This document shows positions 59,707-64,000 of a stretch of DNA of 64,000 nucleotides, one piece after another. A model generated the notes under the pieces. It ran no database searches and was not told where the DNA came from. It saw only the letters and a program-made list of their open reading frames with translations. Both the position numbers and the translations under genes were made by a program. The DNA comes from Tenacibaculum todarodis (GTDB taxonomy: Bacteria > Bacteroidota > Bacteroidia > Flavobacteriales > Flavobacteriaceae), in the NCBI RefSeq assembly GCF_001889045.1, contig NZ_CP018155.1, positions 496,001 to 560,000 of the forward strand, read 5' to 3'. The number at the start of each line of letters is the position of its first letter. Position 1 is the first letter of the stretch.

Positions 59707-60150
59707 TTACTTGTAATTAGGGACTTCCTTTAGAAAGATATAAGTTTCATTTTCAAAATCCATTTTGCAGTAAAAATGTTCCAATCCGTTGGTTACAATT
59801 AAGTAATTTGCATTTAATTTTAAGTTGTAACGTGCAATTTGATCAAAAGTATCTTGTGTTATCTTAATTTTTGGCGCTTTGCATTCTACAATAATATCTG
59901 GTTTTCCTTCCGCATTAAAAATTAAAATATCAGTTCTTTTTTTACGATTGTTGATAGTTAACTGTTTTTCAATGGCAATTAAAGAAACTGGATATTTCTT
60001 TTCTTCAATTAAATACATAACAAAATGTTGACGTACCCATTCTTCTGGAGTTAAAACCACATTTTTTTTTCTCAATTTATCAAAAATAAGCGTCTTATTT
60101 TCGTTACTTTTGAGCTTAAACGGATATGTAGGAAGATTGAGTTTTTGCAT
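59707..60150 (-). CDS. HsdR N-terminal-like PD-(D/E)XK nuclease-fold protein
   Basis: A 147-residue protein matching the type I restriction HsdR N-terminal domain: PEEWVRQHFVMYLIEEKKYP, then the nuclease-like core with Asp in TDILIFNAEGKPDIIVECKAP and the ECK catalytic pair. The helicase part of HsdR is absent and no hsdM or hsdS gene is near, so it is not a restriction system. Stand-alone forms are common in Flavobacteriaceae, often beside holA as here. The start at the ATG 60150 is 4 nt after a -7 box. Confidence 0.85.
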   Translation of the reverse strand: MQKLNLPTYPFKLKSNENKTLIFDKLRKKNVVLTPEEWVRQHFVMYLIEEKKYPVSLIAIEKQLTINNRKKRTDILIFNAEGKPDIIVECKAPKIKITQDTFDQIARYNLKLNANYLIVTNGLEHFYCKMDFENETYIFLKEVPNYK

Positions 60151-60154
60151 CAAT

Positions 60155-60162
60155 CAAAAGTA
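60155..60162 (-). promoter_or_regulatory. -7 box (TACTTTTG) 4 nt from the HsdR-N-like start
   Basis: Fits TAnnTTTG on the minus strand and ends 4 nt before the ATG at 60150, the fourth case of this geometry in the window. It lies in the 26-nt gap to the divergent kinase gene. Confidence 0.45.
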
Positions 60163-60176
60163 ATTAAAAATCAGAT

Positions 60177-60665
60177 ATGATACATTTATTAGTTGGCAAT
60201 ACTGGCGCAGGGAAATCTACGTATGCTAATAGGTTAAAACTTGAAATAAATGGCGTGGTTTTTACCTTAGATAAATGGAATAAAATATTGTTTTTTCCTG
60301 ATAAAACCGACCAAGATGGTTTAGAATGGTTTTTAGAAAGAATAGATAGAGCAGAGCTTTTAATGCAAGATTTAATTTTACAATTAGAAAGAACTGGTGT
60401 AGATGCTATTTTAGATGTTGGTCTTTCTAAATTTAAACATAGAGAAAAATATAGGCAATTTGCTAAAGAAAATAATATTGAAGTTAAAACTCATTTTTTA
60501 GACATTCCGAAAGAGATAAGAAAAGAGCGTGTTGTAAAACGTAACTTAGAAAAAGGAGCAACTTTTGAGTTTGAGGTAAGTGAGGATAATTTTGAATTTA
60601 TGGAGAATTGGTTTGAAACTCTAACGGAAACAGAGTTGTTAAATGCAGTAATTATAGAAGAATAA
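60177..60665 (+). CDS. P-loop kinase, zeta-toxin/AAA-like fold
   Basis: A 162-residue P-loop protein: Walker A LVGNTGAGKSTYA at residues 4-16, an Asp in FTLDKWNK, a possible Walker B AILDVGLSKF, and Arg-rich lid KERVVKRNLEKG. It resembles small nucleotide/polynucleotide kinases and zeta-toxin folds annotated AAA_33. No antitoxin is visible. Its stop overlaps the holA ATG (TAATG), so expression is coupled to replication genes. Substrate unknown. Confidence 0.85.
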   Translation: MIHLLVGNTGAGKSTYANRLKLEINGVVFTLDKWNKILFFPDKTDQDGLEWFLERIDRAELLMQDLILQLERTGVDAILDVGLSKFKHREKYRQFAKENNIEVKTHFLDIPKEIRKERVVKRNLEKGATFEFEVSEDNFEFMENWFETLTETELLNAVIIEE

Positions 60666-61666
60666 TGAACGACGTAAAACATATTATATCAGACATTAAT
60701 AATGGGAACCTTAAACCTATTTATTTTTTAATGGGAGAAGAGTCTTATTATATTGATAAGATTTCTGAATATATAGAAAAAAACGTGTTAGATGAAGCTG
60801 AAAAAGGCTTTAATCAGGTAGTTATGTACGGAAGAGATGTTTCTATAGAAGAGATAGTTTCTTCTGCTAAACGCTACCCAATGATGGCAGAACGACAAGT
60901 TTTAATTGTAAAGGAAGCACAAGATTTAGCGCGTACAATTGATAAGTTAGAGAGTTATGCTGCCAATCCGCAACCTACAACGGTTTTAGTTTTAAACTAC
61001 AAATACAAGAAATTAGACAAACGTAAAAAAGCCTACAAAGCGATTGCTAAAAATGGATTGATTTATGAAAGTAAGAAGTTGTATGAGAATCAGGTTTCTG
61101 ATTGGATTCGTAGAGTTTTAAGCGGAAAAAAATATCAGATTGAGCCAAAAGCGTCGCACATGTTGGTGGAGTTTTTAGGAAACGATTTAAGTAAGATTTC
61201 TAATGAATTGGATAAATTAACCTCAGTTTTACCTGTTGAAACTATAATTACACCAAATCATATTGAAGAAAATATTGGAATTTCTAAAGATTTTAACAAC
61301 TTTGAGTTGCTAAAAGCAATTGGAGATAAAAATGTGGTAAAAGTGAACAGAATAATTAATTATTTCTGTGAAAATCCAAAGAAAAACCCAACTATTGTTA
61401 CTGTTTCTACATTGAATGGTTTCTTTACCAAACTACTTTTATATCATGGTTTAAAGGATAAGTCGAAAGCAAATATTGCACGAAATTTAGGTGTAAATCC
61501 TTATTTTGTGGGAGATTATACAACAGCTGCTAAAAGCTTTCCTATGCGAAAAGTTGCACAAGTAATTGCATTGCTTCGAGATGCAGATGTTAAAAGTAAA
61601 GGTGTTGGCGCAAACCAAAGCCAAAGTGATATTTTAAAAGAGTTATTATTCAAAATTTTGCATTAA
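60665..61666 (+). CDS. holA: DNA polymerase III delta subunit
   Basis: A 333-residue clamp-loader wrench subunit. N-terminal domain IYFLMGEESYYIDKISEYIE, the degenerate P-loop region, YKKLDKRKKAYKAI, FLGNDLSKISNELDKL and the C-terminal collar (LNGFFTKLLLYHGL, NPYFVGDYTTAAKSF, ADVKSKG). It opens the beta clamp within the polymerase III holoenzyme. Complete; starts at the overlap with the kinase gene. Confidence 0.95.
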   Translation: MNDVKHIISDINNGNLKPIYFLMGEESYYIDKISEYIEKNVLDEAEKGFNQVVMYGRDVSIEEIVSSAKRYPMMAERQVLIVKEAQDLARTIDKLESYAANPQPTTVLVLNYKYKKLDKRKKAYKAIAKNGLIYESKKLYENQVSDWIRRVLSGKKYQIEPKASHMLVEFLGNDLSKISNELDKLTSVLPVETIITPNHIEENIGISKDFNNFELLKAIGDKNVVKVNRIINYFCENPKKNPTIVTVSTLNGFFTKLLLYHGLKDKSKANIARNLGVNPYFVGDYTTAAKSFPMRKVAQVIALLRDADVKSKGVGANQSQSDILKELLFKILH

Positions 61667-61667
61667 A

Positions 61668-62120
61668 ATGAAAAATATTTTTAAGAAAGAAGTTACTAAC
61701 GAAGTAATTGAGAGAATTAACAAGTTAACACCGCAAACTCAAGCAAATTGGGGTAAGATGTCTGTTTCACAAATGTTAGCACATTGTTGTGTTATTTATG
61801 AAATGGTTTATACAGACAAACACCCAAAACCAAATGCTTTTGTAAAATTGATGTTAAAGTTATTTGTGAAAAAAGCTGTAGTTTCAGAAAAACCATATTC
61901 AAAAAATAGTAAAACGGCTCCACAGTTTATAATTTCTGATGAACGAGAATTTGAAGCAGAAAAGAAGCGTTTAATAGGTTTTATAACTAAAACACAAGAA
62001 TTAGGTGAGCAATATTTTGAAGGCAAAGAATCTCATTCTTTTGGTAAATTATCTGCTACAGAATGGAATAATTCTTTTTATAAACATTTAGAGCATCACT
62101 TAACGCAATTTGGGGTTTAA
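61668..62120 (+). CDS. DUF1569 (DinB-like) protein
   Basis: A 150-residue helical protein: WGKMSVSQMLAHCCVIYEMV and the C-terminal LSATEWNNSFYKHLEHHLTQFGV are the DUF1569 motifs with spaced His residues (HCC, KHLEHH) able to bind metal as in DinB-type four-helix bundles. It starts 1 nt after the holA stop, so it is in the same operon. Function unknown; thiol-transferase-like roles are known for the wider fold. Confidence 0.88.
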   Translation: MKNIFKKEVTNEVIERINKLTPQTQANWGKMSVSQMLAHCCVIYEMVYTDKHPKPNAFVKLMLKLFVKKAVVSEKPYSKNSKTAPQFIISDEREFEAEKKRLIGFITKTQELGEQYFEGKESHSFGKLSATEWNNSFYKHLEHHLTQFGV

Positions 62121-62127
62121 ATATTTA

Positions 62128-62664
62128 TTAAGCTCCTCCGGCTAAATTATAAGTTACTTCATGTTCTTGCCCGTTATTAATGTATTTAATAGTGATTTTT
62201 TCAAAACTTAAAGAAACAATTTCTTGACGATTAGAACTGGCATCTAATTGATGTTTATTTATTGTAGTTTTTTTGAGAGTTAAGATTAAATAAGGTTCTT
62301 TCGATTCATTTTTAATTAAACTTATTATTGCTTCTTTAAAAGATTTTCCTTGAAGATTAGCTAACATTATATATGGTGTTGCTGCATCAATTTTTTTTAC
62401 TAGAGAAATTGGAGACATTTCAGCTCTATATTGACTTCTCCCTCTACCTGGTACAATTTTACCAGCTTTTTCAATTAATGAAGCTAAACCAAAAATTTCT
62501 ATTTCATTTTTATATTCTGAAGACTTAGATTCTCCTTCTATATTAGGAATTTTTAGATATCCTATTACGGTTCTAGAAGTGATTGGGTTTTCTTGTTTGC
62601 TTTGAGAATTAACTGTAATTGAGAATAAAAATAAACTTATAAATAATAACTGTATTGTTTTCAT
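62128..62664 (-). CDS. Exported Hcp-like protein
   Basis: A 178-residue protein with a signal peptide (residues 4-19, TVNSQS cleavage). The mature part resembles the Hcp (type VI tube) fold: GYLKIPNIEGESKSSEYKNE, IEIFGLASLIE, RGRSQYRAEMSPISLVKKID, ATPYIMLANLQGKSFKEAII, LILTLKKTTINKHQLD, EIVSLSFEKITIKY. True Hcp proteins are cytosolic and have no Sec signal, so this is a secreted relative. No other type VI gene is in the window. It converges on the DUF1569 gene. Confidence 0.75.
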   Translation of the reverse strand: MKTIQLLFISLFLFSITVNSQSKQENPITSRTVIGYLKIPNIEGESKSSEYKNEIEIFGLASLIEKAGKIVPGRGRSQYRAEMSPISLVKKIDAATPYIMLANLQGKSFKEAIISLIKNESKEPYLILTLKKTTINKHQLDASSNRQEIVSLSFEKITIKYINNGQEHEVTYNLAGGA

Positions 62665-62682
62665 GATATTTCTGATTTACAA

Positions 62683-62690
62683 CAAAAATA
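62683..62690 (-). promoter_or_regulatory. -7 box (TATTTTTG) of the Hcp-like gene
   Basis: Fits TAnnTTTG on the minus strand, 18 nt before the ATG at 62664. No TTG at -33. Confidence 0.4.
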
Positions 62691-62738
62691 TTATTATTTA
62701 TATTGAAAATCAAGAGGTTAAAAACCCTATTTTACATA

Positions 62739-62775
62739 AAAAGCCTCGCTTCCGATATTCGAAAGCGAGGCTTTT
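62739..62775 (-). terminator. Terminator of the M28 peptidase gene
   Basis: A 13-bp stem AAAAGCCTCGCTT/AAGCGAGGCTTTT with an 11-nt inner loop. On the minus strand it follows the stop at 62813 and ends in a T-run. Confidence 0.9.
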
Positions 62776-62812
62776 ATTTCTATAAATCTAATATTCTAAA
62801 TTCCTAAAAATA

Positions 62813-63853
62813 CTATCTATTTTCAACTCCATCAACAACAATACGAGCTTCTCTATTAGCAACTTCCCAAGCAGTATGGAAAACCAAACGCGTACGTTTT
62901 TCTAACATTTCGTAGTTAATTTTATCTGGTGTATCACTTGGTTTGTGGTAATCTGCATGCGTTCCATTAAAGTAAAATATAATTGGAATACCGTGTTTTG
63001 CAAAGTTATAATGATCAGAACGGTAATAGAATCTATTTGGTTCGTCTTCAGCATTATATCTGTAATCTAAATCTACATTTGTATATTTTTTATTTACTGC
63101 TTCAGAGATGTTGTGTAAGTCTGTACTTAATTTATCTGAACCAATTAAATATACATAATTTGGATTTCCTTTGTGAGCTGCATCAACTCTACCAATCATA
63201 TCAATATTTAAATCGGTAACTGTGTTTGCTAAAGGAAAAAGTGGGTTTTCAGAATAGTATTTAGAACCTAATAATCCTTTTTCTTCACCAGTTACGTGTA
63301 AAAATAACATTGAACGTTTTGGGCCTTTTCCTGCATCAGCAGCTTTTTTAAATGCTTCAGCAATTTCTAACATTGCAACTGTTCCAGAACCATCATCATC
63401 GGCTCCGTTATAGATTTCTCCATTTTTTATACCTTCATGATCTAAATGTGCAGAAATAACTACAATTTCATCAGGCTTTTCAGTTCCTTTAATAAAAGCA
63501 ACTACATTTTCGGAAGCTTTTAATTTTCCTCTTCTTGCGTTTTTGTTTAACCATTCTGCAGGAACTTCTTGAAAATAATCATCACCACCAATTGGAGATT
63601 TAATTCCTTGGTTTACATAGAAGTTTTTTAAATACTCAACAGCTTTTTTCTGTCCAGGTTCACCTGTATTTCTTCCTTCAAATTCATCTGAAGCATATAC
63701 AAATAGGTGATTTCCTAAATCTTTAGCTGTAATTGTAGCTGCGTATTTTTGTGCTTGATCTACGTTTGCATCGTTGTCTGATTTTGATGCTTCTTTACCA
63801 GATCCACATGCCATAAAAGCCAATGCGCAAGCTGAGTATAATAATTTTTTCAT
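62813..63853 (-). CDS. M28-family metallopeptidase lipoprotein
   Basis: A 346-residue zinc peptidase. The lipobox ends at Cys16 (LAFMAC) after the signal. Zinc ligands of the M28 fold: His in VISAHLDHEG, the bridging Asp in NGADDDGSGTVAMLE, catalytic Glu pair in VTGEEKGLLGS, Asp in NIDMIGRVD and a late His in HADYHKPSDT. EGRNTGEPGQKKAVEYL is the usual N-terminal motif. It probably trims peptides as an aminopeptidase anchored in the envelope. Confidence 0.94.
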   Translation of the reverse strand: MKKLLYSACALAFMACGSGKEASKSDNDANVDQAQKYAATITAKDLGNHLFVYASDEFEGRNTGEPGQKKAVEYLKNFYVNQGIKSPIGGDDYFQEVPAEWLNKNARRGKLKASENVVAFIKGTEKPDEIVVISAHLDHEGIKNGEIYNGADDDGSGTVAMLEIAEAFKKAADAGKGPKRSMLFLHVTGEEKGLLGSKYYSENPLFPLANTVTDLNIDMIGRVDAAHKGNPNYVYLIGSDKLSTDLHNISEAVNKKYTNVDLDYRYNAEDEPNRFYYRSDHYNFAKHGIPIIFYFNGTHADYHKPSDTPDKINYEMLEKRTRLVFHTAWEVANREARIVVDGVENR

Positions 63854-63910
63854 GTTGTTTTGTTGCGTTTAATTTACTTGGTTAAATGTAACTTTTAGTT
63901 ACTTAAGTGT

Positions 63911-63918
63911 CAAATTTA
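63911..63918 (-). promoter_or_regulatory. -7 box (TAAATTTG) of the M28 peptidase gene
   Basis: Fits TAnnTTTG on the minus strand, 57 nt before the ATG at 63853. I see nothing else in the remaining 82 nt of the window. Confidence 0.4.
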
Positions 63919-64000
63919 ATTCTTCTTAATGACGAATTGTTCTAAATTTTTGTTAAAATGAATTAATTTTTTAGGGAATAATGTATCAAATGCATTTTTA

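Noticed and set aside
59707..60150. Type I restriction-modification system
   Set aside because: Only an HsdR N-terminal-like fold is present. There is no helicase part and no hsdM or hsdS gene nearby.

Overview
The window is AT-rich chromosomal DNA (about one-third GC or less by eye; not counted) from a member of Bacteroidota, most likely a marine Flavobacteriaceae of the Polaribacter/Tenacibaculum kind. The evidence is: type IX secretion (T9SS type B) cargo proteins, DUF3276, DUF4295, TIGR02757 and DUF5916 families, promoters of the Bacteroidota type (TTG or TTTG, about 20 nt, TAnnTTTG), A-rich leaders without Shine-Dalgarno sequences, and a menaquinone pathway. The genus is a guess. No rRNA, tRNA, CRISPR array, prophage or transposase gene was found.

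Layout. 1-10.7 kb: a MORN-repeat protein, mnmA, a nitronate monooxygenase-like flavoprotein, a three-gene minus-strand operon (large PLP enzyme, exported nucleoside hydrolase, MTR-kinase-like phosphotransferase), and an ECF sigma/anti-sigma operon with two exported beta-repeat proteins. 10.8-20 kb: SDR enzyme, fsa, menD with an S1-domain protein, a degenerate esterase, menB, cinA, and the rpmB-rpmG-DUF4295 ribosomal cluster. 20-30 kb: ftsY, an amidase, rimO, a LolD-like ATPase, CPBP protease and TIGR02757 operon, a DUF5916 outer-membrane protein, sucC. 30.5-32.3 kb: a divergent LysR/LysE pair enclosed by attC-like hairpins, which looks like an inserted cassette. 32.4-43 kb: two small exported unknowns, uvrB, and two giant paralogous T9SS cargo proteins. 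43-50 kb: an ABC-2 transporter, a thioesterase/hydrolase/menF operon, the PUR-domain protein and an ABC exporter. 50-58 kb: an amino-acid dehydrogenase, nusB, DUF1573, yajC, ybbR-like, coaE, a histidine kinase/response regulator pair and a Sua5-type gene. 58-64 kb: a glycosyltransferase, an HsdR-N-like nuclease, a P-loop kinase, holA, DUF1569, an exported Hcp-like protein and an M28 peptidase.

The most unusual content is between and at the ends of genes. Seven dispersed copies of a two-stem element show compensatory stem changes, and six lie 3' of a gene in that gene's orientation. Degenerate tandem arrays of period 7 and period 8 begin at or next to stop codons, and related tracts lie in frame inside menD. 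Four genes have the -7 promoter element only 4-5 nt before the start codon, which suggests leaderless mRNAs.

Functional themes: menaquinone synthesis (menD, menB, menF and a hotdog thioesterase in two separate clusters), translation (mnmA, rimO, ribosomal proteins, Sua5), envelope and secretion (ftsY, yajC, LolD-like, T9SS cargo), and DNA maintenance (uvrB, holA).
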